The position numbers were made by a program, and so were the translations under genes. DNA of 33,569 nucleotides from assembly GCA_905235325.1 (NCBI GenBank), contig CAJOLE010000063.1, forward strand, positions 1 through 33,569, written 5' to 3'. Shown piece after piece: positions 7,386-16,129 of the stretch. Positions within the stretch are counted from its first letter, which is position 1. Every line of letters begins with the position of its first letter. The notes beneath the pieces are model-generated. The model was not told the origin of the DNA, made no database searches, and worked only from the letters and a program-made list of their open reading frames with translations. Source of the stretch: an uncultured Prevotella sp. GTDB lineage: Bacteria; Bacteroidota; Bacteroidia; Bacteroidales; Bacteroidaceae.

Positions 7386-9899
7386 ATGAAACTATTAACT
7401 ACTACTCTGATGATGGCTGCCTTAGCACTACAGGCAGCCATGCCGCTGACGGCCAAGCAGCGTGTCAGCGTTCACGACCCCTCGGTGGTCTACGACCAGT
7501 CTACCGGGCGGTATTATGTTTTCGGGTCGCATAAGGCGGGGGCATTCTCCACCGATATGCAGAACTGGACTGTTGCCAATCCCACATGGCTGCCTGACAA
7601 CAATGAGACGGCCTTTACCACACCAGCCGTCAAGTCGGTGACGAAGGGCGGGGTCGCAGTCAGTCTCCCACAGTTCAACGCGGCAGACTGGGCGGGGCGT
7701 AATGATGCCTCGTTCGACATCAACGGCAATATGTGGGCACCTGACGTCATCTGGAACACCTCGATGGAGAAGTGGTGTATGTACTTGAGTGTCAACGGCA
7801 ACGCCTGGCACTCAAGCATCATCCTGCTCACGGCCGACAACATCGTTGGACCCTACGTCTATCAGGGACCGGTCATTACCTGTGGCTTCTACGATGCCGC
7901 TCACAGCTACAAGGACACCGACATGGAACTGGCTTTGGGCACGATTTCGTCGCTGCCGACCAGATATAACCTTGGCAACAAGTTTGGCGACTTCTGGCCT
8001 CACACCATCGACCCCTGCGTCTTCTACGATGAGGGCGGTCGGCTGTGGATGTCATACGGCTCGTGGTTCGGCGGAATCTGGATGCTCGAGCTTGACGAGC
8101 TGACGGGGCTTCGCGACTATGACGTGACCTACGCCTCACAGAGCAATGCTTCATACAATGTCGCTACCGACGGCTATTTCGGAAAGAAGATTGCAGGGGG
8201 TTATTCCGTCTCCGGCGAAGGCTCCTACATCTGCCATATCGGCCAGTACTATTACCTCTTCGTCAGCTACGGCGAGTTTGCCCCTGACGGTGGCTACCAG
8301 ATGCGCGTCTTCCGCTCAGAGAATCCTGATGGCCCATACGTCGACTCGCGCGGGGTGAGTGCCGTCTACTCTGGCCGTGCCACCAACTACGGTCTGGATT
8401 GCGACACCCGTGGCGAGAAGCTGATGGGAGCTTACAACAACTGGGGCGAGATGACCGTCGGCGAGTGCTCGCAGGGGCACAACAGTATCATCGTTGCCCC
8501 CGACGGCCGCAACTATCTGGTCTACCATACCAAGTTCAACAACGGCACCGTCGGCCACGAAGTGCGCGTTCATCAAGTGTTTGTCAACGAGGACGGCTGG
8601 CTCGTGGCCGCACCATTTGAGTACAACGGCGAGACAGTGACCGACCATGAGATTGCAACCAGTCAGCCCTTCACCGCCGACGAGATAGCTGGCAGCTATA
8701 ACTTGCTCATCCACCAATACCGCTTGGACCATAAGAATTTCGAGGAGCAGCAGCCCGTCAGCATCACGCTCACGGCAGATGGACAGGTAACAGGCGGACT
8801 GTCGGGCTCGTGGAGCCTGACACCGGGTACAGGCTATTTTAGCTTGACCATTGACGGCACGACTTATAACGGTGTGGTCATCGACGAGCGTATGGACGGC
8901 AACGGCCTTCCCCTTGTCTCGTTCACGGCCTGTGCTTCGGCGACGGGTGTCAACGTGTGGGGCTATAAAGTCAAGGAGCCTGTTGAGGGCTGGTCAGAGG
9001 GCATGGTGGCCCACTACGGTTTCGACGATGATGCCTTGGCTAACTCCCTCAACGACAGGCAGACGGCTCAACTGCTTGCCGCTGGCGACAATACCGCACC
9101 TGCTCTGGAGACCATCGACAGCCGCGGCAGCCAGTATGTACATCTGAACTTCGGCACCAACGGCAATGAGAGCTACGTCGCCATGCCAAATCCGCTCAAC
9201 GGATTAGCCCTCGACGACGGGGCTACCATCTCGTTCTGGGTCAAGCGACTTGACGGCAATGCCTGGGATGCCATCTTCGGCTTCACCCACGGCAACGCCC
9301 GCCTCTACATGACGGGCAACAGCTACATAGGCTACAACGGTTGGGACGGTTACTGGATAGACCTGAACCATCCCGGTGCCGTTATCTCCAACGATATCGC
9401 TATCGGACAGTGGCAGCAGGTGACGCTCACCGTTGCCCGCTCAGGCCTCACCCTCTACGTGAATGGTGCCCAAGTGCCGTTTGCCACTTTCGCTGGACAG
9501 ATGGCCGGCAGCGATGTTGCGTCGCTGTCTGCTTTCGAGTGTGGACGCATTGTCGACTTCCTGACCACCGCTGACGGGTTCTACCTGGGGCGCGGCTCGT
9601 TCTGGGGCTCCGACCCGGCGCTGATCGACGATGTCATCGTCTACCACCGGCCGCTGAGTGCCACTGAGGTGCTGTCGCTCTATAGCCAGTCCGTGCAGGG
9701 CTTCGACTTCGCTTCGCTGACGCCCGTCTCCGTTCCCGGCGATGCCAACGGTGACGGCCATGTCGACAGCGACGACCTCTCTGCCGCAGTCGCCCTCATG
9801 CTCGAAGGCTCCTACTTGGAGACCGTCGATATGAATGGCGATGGCCGGATAGACATCATCGACGTCGTGCAGCTCATCGACTTGATAGGTCGGCAGTAA
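7386..9899 (+). CDS. Secreted GH43 endo-alpha-1,5-L-arabinanase-type enzyme with LamG and dockerin-like domains
   Basis: 837 residues. Signal peptide 1-23. The GH43 five-bladed propeller spans about 27-415, with the general base Asp31 (VHDPSVV), pKa modulator Asp209 (HTIDPCVF) and general acid Glu279 (VSGEGSYI). His381 (YLVYHTKF) is the residue near the metal in arabinanases. A beta domain at about 425-530 (ATSQPFTADEIAGSYNLLIH ... VNVWGYKV) looks like the accessory domain of Abn2-type arabinanases. A concanavalin-like LamG domain follows (about 540-765, VAHYGFDDDALANSLND ... IDDVIVYHRPLSATEV). The tail has two calcium-loop repeats, GDANGDGHVDSDD (785-797) and DMNGDGRIDIID (815-826), like type I dockerins. 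Expected to cut arabinan outside the cell or on its surface. The gene lies 20 nt after the EcsC-like gene and 11.4 kb from the SusC/D operon. Confidence 0.88.
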   Translation: MKLLTTTLMMAALALQAAMPLTAKQRVSVHDPSVVYDQSTGRYYVFGSHKAGAFSTDMQNWTVANPTWLPDNNETAFTTPAVKSVTKGGVAVSLPQFNAADWAGRNDASFDINGNMWAPDVIWNTSMEKWCMYLSVNGNAWHSSIILLTADNIVGPYVYQGPVITCGFYDAAHSYKDTDMELALGTISSLPTRYNLGNKFGDFWPHTIDPCVFYDEGGRLWMSYGSWFGGIWMLELDELTGLRDYDVTYASQSNASYNVATDGYFGKKIAGGYSVSGEGSYICHIGQYYYLFVSYGEFAPDGGYQMRVFRSENPDGPYVDSRGVSAVYSGRATNYGLDCDTRGEKLMGAYNNWGEMTVGECSQGHNSIIVAPDGRNYLVYHTKFNNGTVGHEVRVHQVFVNEDGWLVAAPFEYNGETVTDHEIATSQPFTADEIAGSYNLLIHQYRLDHKNFEEQQPVSITLTADGQVTGGLSGSWSLTPGTGYFSLTIDGTTYNGVVIDERMDGNGLPLVSFTACASATGVNVWGYKVKEPVEGWSEGMVAHYGFDDDALANSLNDRQTAQLLAAGDNTAPALETIDSRGSQYVHLNFGTNGNESYVAMPNPLNGLALDDGATISFWVKRLDGNAWDAIFGFTHGNARLYMTGNSYIGYNGWDGYWIDLNHPGAVISNDIAIGQWQQVTLTVARSGLTLYVNGAQVPFATFAGQMAGSDVASLSAFECGRIVDFLTTADGFYLGRGSFWGSDPALIDDVIVYHRPLSATEVLSLYSQSVQGFDFASLTPVSVPGDANGDGHVDSDDLSAAVALMLEGSYLETVDMNGDGRIDIIDVVQLIDLIGRQ

Positions 9900-10068
9900 T
9901 TACCACAAGGCAATTCTGCCGACCGCTCCAAGGTCGAGCATGGCTGTAGCTACACCTAAAGCCTGAGAAATGCGACACGAAACTTTTCCACCTTTTTATT
10001 GCTGAGCCGTCATTTCTGCTATAGTGAGATTTCGTTGGCGTAAATGTACATAAAAAGGTACGTGTTTG

Positions 10069-10100
10069 TTTGGAGATATGGAAATAATGTTGTACCTTTG
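10069..10100 (+). promoter_or_regulatory. Promoter of the antitoxin gene (TTTG, 20 nt, TACCTTTG)
   Basis: TTTG at 10069-10072 and TACCTTTG at 10093-10100 are 20 nt apart, the standard -33/-7 arrangement of Bacteroidetes. The start codon is at 10128. This is one of the clearest promoters in the window. The rest of 9900-10127 shows no gene. Confidence 0.75.
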
Positions 10101-10127
10101 CCGCCAGAAACAACAAAAGCAACGATT

Positions 10128-10382
10128 ATGACTTCATTATCATTTTCAGATTTTAGGAAGAACATGGCCAGCTCGTTCGACCTCGTAGACGCTGGCGAGC
10201 GTGTGTATATCAATCGCGGTAGTCGGAAGATGTATGCTATCATTCCTGTTGGCGACGGCGATCTGACCATTACCCCGGCATTGGAAGCCAAGATCGAGAA
10301 AGCTCGTCAGGAATATCGTGATGGTCAGACGCTGCATTTTGAGAATGCTGCCGCTGCCCAGAAGTGGATGGATGAACTATGA
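10128..10382 (+). CDS. Phd/YefM-type antitoxin, toxin partner degraded
   Basis: 84 residues from the ATG at 10128. The longer frame from 10044 would begin upstream of the promoter and is rejected. The N-terminus MTSLSFSDFRKNMASSFDLV, then GERVYINRGSRKMYAIIPVG, is the Phd/YefM fold ('s.sdfr.nl...l..v..ge.v.ItR.gk..vvlvp'), which binds operator DNA as a dimer. The C-terminal half (ALEAKIEKARQEYRDGQTLH, then NAAAAQKWMDEL) would wrap a RelE-type toxin. Such genes normally overlap the start of a toxin gene. Here only a 29-codon remnant follows (10372-10461), so the antitoxin is orphaned. It has its own promoter and sits directly upstream of the methyltransferase gene. Confidence 0.85.
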   Translation: MTSLSFSDFRKNMASSFDLVDAGERVYINRGSRKMYAIIPVGDGDLTITPALEAKIEKARQEYRDGQTLHFENAAAAQKWMDEL

Positions 10383-10461
10383 TATCAATGACGATGTTGT
10401 CGCAGTGTTAATAGTTGAAGTAGAATCTCGAAAATTTTATCTAAATTTGCAGTCAAAATAG
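10372..10461 (+). pseudogene. Remnant of a RelE/ParE-family toxin gene
   Basis: A 29-codon frame starts at ATG 10372, overlapping the antitoxin stop by 11 nt, the usual arrangement for the toxin of such a pair. After Met-Asn-Tyr it reads DINDDVVAVLIVEVESR, then KFY. That closely resembles the last strands of RelE/ParE toxins ('yriiYeIdddvvvVlvlrvghR.dvY'), which end with the catalytic region. The preceding 60 or so residues of a normal toxin are missing. The simplest reading is an internal deletion joining the start codon region to the C-terminal strands. A product this short would not be an active RNase. Confidence 0.65.
10442..10449 (+). promoter_or_regulatory. -7 box (TAAATTTG) upstream of the methyltransferase gene
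   Basis: It fits TAnnTTTG exactly and lies 23 nt before the ATG at 10473, inside the toxin remnant. No good -33 element is seen at 19-21 nt. Confidence 0.45.
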
Positions 10462-10472
10462 AATGATTATTC

Positions 10473-11759
10473 ATGTTACAGCTTGATTTGTTTCCCACAT
10501 TATACACCGTCGACGAGAGCCAGAACAGCACGACGTTTCAGGACAACATGAAGTTGCCCCTGCATCGTTGGTATCGCTATACGGCGGGGTTCTCGGGCGC
10601 ATGGGTGGGCAGTCTACTCGAACAGGGCAAACGCGAGGGCCGTCGCCGCGTCATCGATCCCTTTGCAGGCTCTGGCACGGTCATGGTCGAGAGTATGATG
10701 CACGGCGTAGACTCATACGGTGTAGAGTCAAACCCTTATGTTTACAATATTGCCACAGCCAAATTGCAATGGAATGACTTCGACTTCGATTTTCTGATGC
10801 ACGAGTGCATGGAGGTGTTGAAAAGGGCTCGACAAAAGGATATCGACCGCACGGACTATCCCGACCTCATTTCCAAGTGCTTCCCAATTGGCACACTCCA
10901 TAAGTTGGATGCCCTGAAACTCTCCTGCTACGAGATTGAAGACAAGAAACTCCATAACTTCATATGGTTTATCATCACGTCCATTCTACGCTCTACGTCA
11001 CCCGTCGGCACGGCACAATGGCAATATATTCAACCGAACAAGTCTAAGGCTAACGTTCTCGACCCCTTCACCGCCTACCAGCAGAAAGTGACCGAGATTT
11101 TTGATGACATTCAGCGGCTGCGCGATGTCTTCGGCATGAACTCTCATTCCGAAATTCTCCGCGAGGACGCCCGCCACATTGAGTCTGTGCCCGACCAGTG
11201 GGCCGACATGGTCATAACGTCGCCGCCCTACGCCAACAACTACGACTACGCCGACGCCATGCGGCTGGAAATGCTCTTCTGGAACGACATCAACGGCTGG
11301 AAGGATTTGCAGGACAAGGTAAGCGTCAACCTCATTCGTGCCTGTACACAACACGTTTCAACGCTGAAAGATACCGTAGACGAATACCTGGCCTCACCGC
11401 TGCTGATGCCCATCCACGACGAAATCGTGGAGAAATACGAACTGCTCAGAAACGAGCGTGAAAACCACGGTGGCAAGAAGAACTACCACATGATGATAGC
11501 CGCCTATTTCTATGACATGGCCCAGGTGTTTTACTCACTCAGCCGCATCACAGCCCCCAACTGCCAGATGTGTTTCGTCATTGGCGACTCAGCCCCCTAT
11601 GGCATTTATGTTCCCGTTGACGAATGGCTCGGCAGACTGGCTCAGGCTGCAGGTTTCAACGACTACTCGTTCGAGAAATTGCGCGACCGCAATACCAAAT
11701 GGAAAAATCGCAAACACCGCATCCCCTTGAAAGAGGGCCGACTTTGGATTAATAAATAA
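10473..11759 (+). CDS. DNA methyltransferase (N4-cytosine or N6-adenine type) of a restriction-modification pair
   Basis: 428 residues. The AdoMet-binding motif I is DPFAGSGTV (62-70), followed by the motif II-like acidic site YGVESNPY (82-89). The catalytic motif IV is SPPY (250-253) in TSPPYANNYDYADAMRLEML. The order here is motif I before motif IV, and SPPY is more common in N4-cytosine enzymes, though adenine enzymes with this motif exist. The N-terminal LPLHRWYRYTAGFSGAWVG and C-terminal RDRNTKWKNRKHRIPLKEG are likely parts of target recognition. It ends 6 nt before the probable endonuclease gene. Codon use is visibly more AT-rich than in thrS and the SusC operon, in line with transfer. 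Confidence 0.85.
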   Translation: MLQLDLFPTLYTVDESQNSTTFQDNMKLPLHRWYRYTAGFSGAWVGSLLEQGKREGRRRVIDPFAGSGTVMVESMMHGVDSYGVESNPYVYNIATAKLQWNDFDFDFLMHECMEVLKRARQKDIDRTDYPDLISKCFPIGTLHKLDALKLSCYEIEDKKLHNFIWFIITSILRSTSPVGTAQWQYIQPNKSKANVLDPFTAYQQKVTEIFDDIQRLRDVFGMNSHSEILREDARHIESVPDQWADMVITSPPYANNYDYADAMRLEMLFWNDINGWKDLQDKVSVNLIRACTQHVSTLKDTVDEYLASPLLMPIHDEIVEKYELLRNERENHGGKKNYHMMIAAYFYDMAQVFYSLSRITAPNCQMCFVIGDSAPYGIYVPVDEWLGRLAQAAGFNDYSFEKLRDRNTKWKNRKHRIPLKEGRLWINK

Positions 11760-11765
11760 GATGAT

Positions 11766-12629
11766 ATGGCAAGATCACAATCACACATTCTCGGTGAATT
11801 CATTGGAGCCTTCTTCGAGGACCTGATGAAGCAGCCCGTTCGCGAGTTCGCTCAGAAATATGGCCTCTACTTCGACACAGTTGGCAAGCGTAAGGCCCGT
11901 GGCGGTAAGAAACTTACTTGGACTGATGTTCACGGCAGTAAGCATGATCTTGATTTCGTGCTCGAAAAAGGTGGCACCGAGGAAAACATAGGCGAGCCTG
12001 TCGCCTTCATTGAGCTGGCTTGGCGAAGTTACACCAAACATTCGAAGAATAAAGCACAGGAGATATCCGGTGCCGTCAATCCCATCTGCGAGAAATACAA
12101 GCTCAGCAAGCCATTTAAGGGGGCCATCCTAAGCGGTCAGTTTACCGAAAACTCACTCAACCAATTAAAGAGAGATGACTTCCACGTACTTTATATCCCC
12201 TTTGAGAAACTCGTTCAGGCGTTCAGCACCCACGGCCTTGATATCGAGTTTGACGAAGACAGTAAGGAGGCCGATGTCAAAAAGAAGCACGCCGCTGTCT
12301 CCAAACGTTCCAACAAAGCATTGCTGGAGAAGGTGCGCGAGGAAATCCTAAACAGTTGCGACGCCGAGATTAAACAGTTCATCACCGAACTCGAAGCTTT
12401 TTACACCCGCAAAATTAAGACCATTTGCATCCTCCCGCTCCACGGCACACGCACCGAGGTCGTTGACGTTGAAAAGGCCATTGCTTTCATCAATGGCTAT
12501 TGTGACCTCCCCACTAATCAGAAGCTCGAATACATAGAGGTCATTGTCACCTACAACAACGGCTCCATTATCCAGTGCCAGTTCAAGACTAAGGCAGAGA
12601 CAGTAGACTTTTTGCAGAAGATTCGCTAA
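11766..12629 (+). CDS. Probable type II restriction endonuclease (PD-(D/E)XK-like)
   Basis: 287 residues. I do not recognise a named enzyme. The gene follows a DNA methyltransferase by 6 nt on the same strand, which argues for its cognate endonuclease. A candidate active site is DLDFVLEKGG (61-70), then VAFIELAW (79-86) and RSYTKHSKNKAQEI (87-100). The Asp and Glu positions fit PD-(D/E)XK nucleases, but the residue expected to be Lys in ExK is Trp86 or Ala85, so a lysine from the following helix (Lys91, Lys94 or Lys96) may take its place. The C-terminal half is charged and helical. Function is therefore inferred from context and partial motif. Confidence 0.65.
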   Translation: MARSQSHILGEFIGAFFEDLMKQPVREFAQKYGLYFDTVGKRKARGGKKLTWTDVHGSKHDLDFVLEKGGTEENIGEPVAFIELAWRSYTKHSKNKAQEISGAVNPICEKYKLSKPFKGAILSGQFTENSLNQLKRDDFHVLYIPFEKLVQAFSTHGLDIEFDEDSKEADVKKKHAAVSKRSNKALLEKVREEILNSCDAEIKQFITELEAFYTRKIKTICILPLHGTRTEVVDVEKAIAFINGYCDLPTNQKLEYIEVIVTYNNGSIIQCQFKTKAETVDFLQKIR

Positions 12630-12698
12630 TCCTCGTATAATGTCCAACTCATTAACATTTATTTCTTTCTAAAACTCTTCTATGTCTGATGTTTTTCG

Positions 12699-12706
12699 TA
12701 CCTTTG
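12699..12706 (+). promoter_or_regulatory. -7 box (TACCTTTG) of thrS
   Basis: TACCTTTG, 36 nt upstream of the thrS ATG at 12743. The intergenic region 12630-12742 is AT-rich and has no gene. Confidence 0.6.
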
Positions 12707-12742
12707 CACGCTGAATTTTAACTTCAAACATATATTGTAGAT

Positions 12743-14682
12743 ATGGACATCAAAATTACATTCCCCGACGGCTCTGTTCGCTCGTATGAGCAGGGTGTGA
12801 CGGGACTCCAGATTGCCGAGAGCATCTCGCCGGCTCTGGCACGCAGCGTCGTCAGCTGCGGCGTAAACGGCGAGACCGTAGAGCTGAACCGCCCCATCAC
12901 GGAGGACGCCACTATCGCGCTCTACAAGTTTGACGACGACGAGGGTAAGCATACCTTCTGGCACACGTCGGCCCACCTGCTGGCCGAGGCCCTGCAGGAG
13001 CTCTACCCCGGCATCCAGTTCGGTTTCGGACCGGCCGTGGAGAACGGATTCTTCTACGACGTGCTGCTGCCCGACGGTCAGATGATCAAGGAGAGCGACT
13101 TCCCCACGATAGAGGCCAAGATGAAGGAGCTGGCCGGCAAGAAGGAGCCGGTGGTGCGCCGCGAGGTGGCCAAGGCCGACGCCCTGAAGGCATTTGCCGC
13201 CGACGGCCAGACCTATAAGTGCGAGCACATCGACCAGGACCTCGAGGACGGCTCGATTACTACCTATACGCAGGGCAACTTCACCGACCTCGTCCGCACC
13301 TCATGGATACGGGCGAAATCAAGGCCGTGAAGCTGACCTCTGTTGCCGGTGCTTTCTGGCGCGGCGACGCCACCCGTGAGCAGATGCAGCGCCTCTACGG
13401 CATCTCGTTCCCCAAGAAGAAGATGCTCGACGAATACCTCGTCATGCTCGAGGAGGCCAAGAAGCGCGACCACCGCAAGATAGGCAAGGAGATGGAGCTC
13501 TTCATGTTCTCAGAGAAGGTGGGCAAGGGCCTGCCCATCTGGCTGCCGAAGGGCACCGACCTGCGCCTGCGCCTGCAGGACCACCTGCGCCGTGTGCAGC
13601 GCCGCTACGGCTACCAGGAGGTCATCACCCCGCACATCGGCGGCAAGAGCCTCTACGTCACCTCGGGCCACTATGCCCACTACGGCAAGGACTCCTTCCG
13701 CCCCATCACCACTCCCGAGGAGGGCGAGGAGTATATGCTGAAGCCCATGAACTGCCCCCACCACTGCGAGATATTCGCCAACAAGCCCCGCTCCTACCGC
13801 GACCTGCCCCTGCGCATCGCCGAGTTCGGCACCGTCTATCGCTACGAGCAGTCGGGCGAGCTCCACGGCCTTACGCGCGTGCGTTCCTTTACTCAAGATG
13901 ATGCCCACCTCTTCTGCCGTCCCGACCAGGTGAAGCAGGAGTTCCTCAACGTGATGGACATCATCGGCGTGGTGCTCACGGCCTTCGGTTTCAACTTCGA
14001 GGCACAGATCTCGCTCCGCGACCCCAACGACCACGACAAGTACGTGGGCACCGACGAGGACTGGGCACTGGCCGAGCGCGCCATCCAGGAAGCCTGTCAG
14101 GAGAAGGGTCTGACGGCCAAGGTGGAGTATGGCGAGGCTGCCTTCTACGGCCCGAAGCTCGACTTCATGATCAAGGACGCCATCGGCCGCCGCTGGCAGT
14201 TAGGCACCATCCAGGTGGACTACAACTTGCCCAAGCGCTTCCAGCTGGAATATACCGACGAGGACAACCAGAAGAAGACGCCCGTCATGATTCACCGTGC
14301 CCCCTTCGGCTCGCTCGAGCGCTTCTGCGCCGTGCTCATCGAGCACACCAGCGGACACTTCCCCCTCTGGCTCACGCCCGAGCAGGTGGCCATCCTGCCC
14401 CTGTCTGAGAAGTATAACGACTACGCCGAGGAGGTCTGCAAGCTGTTCTCGCAGGGCGGCGTCCGCGCCACCATCGACCTGCGCAACGAGAAGCTGGGCC
14501 GCAAGATCCGCGACAACGAGCTGAAGCGCATTCCCTACATGGTCATCGTCGGCGAGAAAGAAGCTGCCGACAAGACTGTCGCCGTGCGCCCGCAGGGTGG
14601 CGGTGAGCAGAGCGTCATGACCATCCAGGAGTTCATCGACGAGGTGAACGCCAAAGTGCAGGAAATGACGAAGGACTTCTAA
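12743..14682 (+). pseudogene. thrS: Threonine--tRNA ligase, disrupted by a frameshift in the editing-site motif
   Basis: It charges tRNA-Thr and edits mis-charged serine. Frame one (12743-13330) gives the TGS domain and the editing domain with HTSAH (74-78). Frame two carries the catalytic core: MNCPHHCEI (zinc Cys), [15 protein letters not shown], the motif 3 [12 protein letters not shown], and the anticodon-binding domain. The switch lies at about 13289-13294. Frame one reads FTDL and frame two continues RPHLMDTG, where the family has FTDLCRGPHLMDTG. Seven bases appear to be missing; restoring seven gives 1947 nt, that is 648 residues, the normal length. The lost residues include the cysteine equivalent to E. 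coli Cys182, an editing-site residue. Since thrS is essential, this may be a sequence error, a decayed second copy, or a split gene with restart at ATG 13303. infC, usually downstream, is absent. Confidence 0.85.
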
Positions 14683-14719
14683 GTACGCCTGACGAAACGA
14701 CAAAACGAATACGAAAACG

Positions 14720-14811
14720 ATAATCACACCCCCTCCATCCTCCCCCGAGGGGGAGGCTTTCTCCGCACTGGTAGCCTCCCCCTCGGGGGAGGTTGGTGGG
14801 GGGGTGATTAT
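14720..14811. repeat. Long inverted repeat with conserved loop (palindrome family B, copy 1)
   Basis: Left arm 14720-14757 (ATAATCAC, then CCCCCTCC..CCTCCCCCGAGGGGGAGGC) pairs with right arm 14774-14811 ending GTGATTAT. The loop is TTCTCCGCACTGGT, flanked by GAGGCT/AGCCTC. Other copies: 17460-17511 (loop and right arm only) and 27191-27271. It lies between thrS and the AlkD gene, and the right arm supplies a possible GTG start of the latter. It could act as a transcription terminator for thrS in either direction. Confidence 0.85.
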
Positions 14812-14818
14812 CGACTAC

Positions 14819-15592
14819 ATGGAGTCGCTGCGCAACGAGGAGCAGCGGCGGGTGCTTATGCGGTTCTTCAAGACGGGCCCGGGCGAGTATGGCGAGGGCG
14901 ACGAGTTCCTCGGGCTGAAGGTGCCGCAGACGCGGGAGGTAGTGAAGAGCATGGCACAGGCTCTGCCCCTAAGCGAGGTTCCGCTGCTGCTGACAAGCCG
15001 CTGGCACGAAGTGCGCCTCTGCGGACTGCTGACACTCGTGGCAAAGTTTGAGAAGCTGGCGACGAAACGGCTGGAGAATGACGAGGCGGCCATCCGTGGC
15101 CGGGACGAAATACTGACCGTGTATCTGGAATATGCCGGACAGGCGAACAACTGGGACCTGGTGGACCTCACGGCACCGAAGATTCTCGGGCATTGGCTGC
15201 TGCTGCCGACGATGCTCACTCCCCACTCCGTCGGAGAGGGTGAATACAAGCGGCAGGTGCTTGATGGGCTGGCCGCTACCGAGAACCTCTGGAAGCAGCG
15301 CATAAGCATGGTCTGCACGTTGAAGACATTGCAGATGGGCGACCCGTCGTGGTGTCTGCGCTATGCCGAAATCCACCTGCACCACCCGCACGACCTGATG
15401 CACAAGGCCGTCGGTTGGATGCTCCGCGAGATGGGCAAGCACGTCTCCATGGACCTCCTCCGCGACTTCCTGTACCGTCATGCCCACGAGATGCCGCGCA
15501 CAGCCCTGCGCTATGCCATCGAGAGGATGACGGAGCAAGAGCGGTCGTCGTTTCTCAGGTCTTCGGCGAAAGGTGTTTTTGGCGAAGGGTGA
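14819..15592 (+). CDS. DNA alkylation repair protein (AlkD family)
   Basis: 257 residues from the ATG at 14819. A GTG at 14804 would add five residues but lies in the right arm of the palindromic repeat. AlkD-like HEAT-repeat DNA glycosylases remove positively charged alkylated bases such as N7-methylguanine and N3-methyladenine. Family motifs seen are RFFKTGPGEYGEGDEFLGLK, then ANNWDLVDLTAPKILG (with the catalytic-type aspartate), NLWKQRISMV, HDLMHKAVGWMLREMGK and MPRTALRYAIERM. Length is normal. It is convergent with the exonuclease gene, with 23 nt between the stops. A TPHSVGEGE stretch in the middle is not typical and is encoded by a small palindromic sequence (CTCCGTCGGAG). Confidence 0.88.
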   Translation: MESLRNEEQRRVLMRFFKTGPGEYGEGDEFLGLKVPQTREVVKSMAQALPLSEVPLLLTSRWHEVRLCGLLTLVAKFEKLATKRLENDEAAIRGRDEILTVYLEYAGQANNWDLVDLTAPKILGHWLLLPTMLTPHSVGEGEYKRQVLDGLAATENLWKQRISMVCTLKTLQMGDPSWCLRYAEIHLHHPHDLMHKAVGWMLREMGKHVSMDLLRDFLYRHAHEMPRTALRYAIERMTEQERSSFLRSSAKGVFGEG

Positions 15593-15615
15593 AGACGGAA
15601 TACGCCAAGCATTGT

Positions 15616-16107
15616 TCACAAGATTTCTCTTGCAATCCAGGCACAGGCTTCAGCATCGGCCAGTGCATGATGGTGATTCTCTAACCTGAAGCCGCACGCG
15701 GCTGCAACGGTGTGAAGCTGATGGTTTGCCAGCCGGGGGAAAGCCCGCTTCGAGGCGATGCAGGTGCAATAGAACTCGTAGTCGGGATAGTCCATCTGAT
15801 AGCATCGGAAGACGGCTTTCAGGCAGCTTTCGTCGAAGCTCTTGTTGTGGGCCACCAGTGGAAGTCCCTCTATCATGGGTTCAATCCTGCGCCACACATC
15901 AGGAAAGACTGGTGCTTCTTCCGTATCTTCGCGCGTCAGGCCATGCACACGGCTGCACCAATAGTTGTAGTAATTCGGCTCTGGCTGTATCAGCGAGTAG
16001 AAGGAGTCGACGATTTCCCCATCTCTCACCACGACCACCCCCACGCTGCAGACGCTGGTACGTTGGTTGTTAGCTGTCTCGAAATCTATGGCTGCGAAGT
16101 CTCTCAT
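15616..16107 (-). CDS. DnaQ-like 3'-5' exonuclease (DEDDh)
   Basis: 163 residues from the ATG at 16107. The frame is open further upstream, but those codons overlap the dehydrogenase gene. The DEDDh signature is complete: Asp8 and Glu10 in FAAIDFETAN, Asp92 in AHNKSFDESCL, and His147 with Asp151 in HHALADAEACAWI. These residues bind two metal ions and cut DNA or RNA from the 3' end. Resembles the epsilon-type exonuclease domain family found singly in Bacteroidetes; the precise substrate is unknown. It lies 22 nt after the dehydrogenase gene on the same strand and is probably its operon partner. Confidence 0.88.
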   Translation of the reverse strand: MRDFAAIDFETANNQRTSVCSVGVVVVRDGEIVDSFYSLIQPEPNYYNYWCSRVHGLTREDTEEAPVFPDVWRRIEPMIEGLPLVAHNKSFDESCLKAVFRCYQMDYPDYEFYCTCIASKRAFPRLANHQLHTVAAACGFRLENHHHALADAEACAWIAREIL

Positions 16108-16129
16108 TAAACTTACCAACTTACCAACA

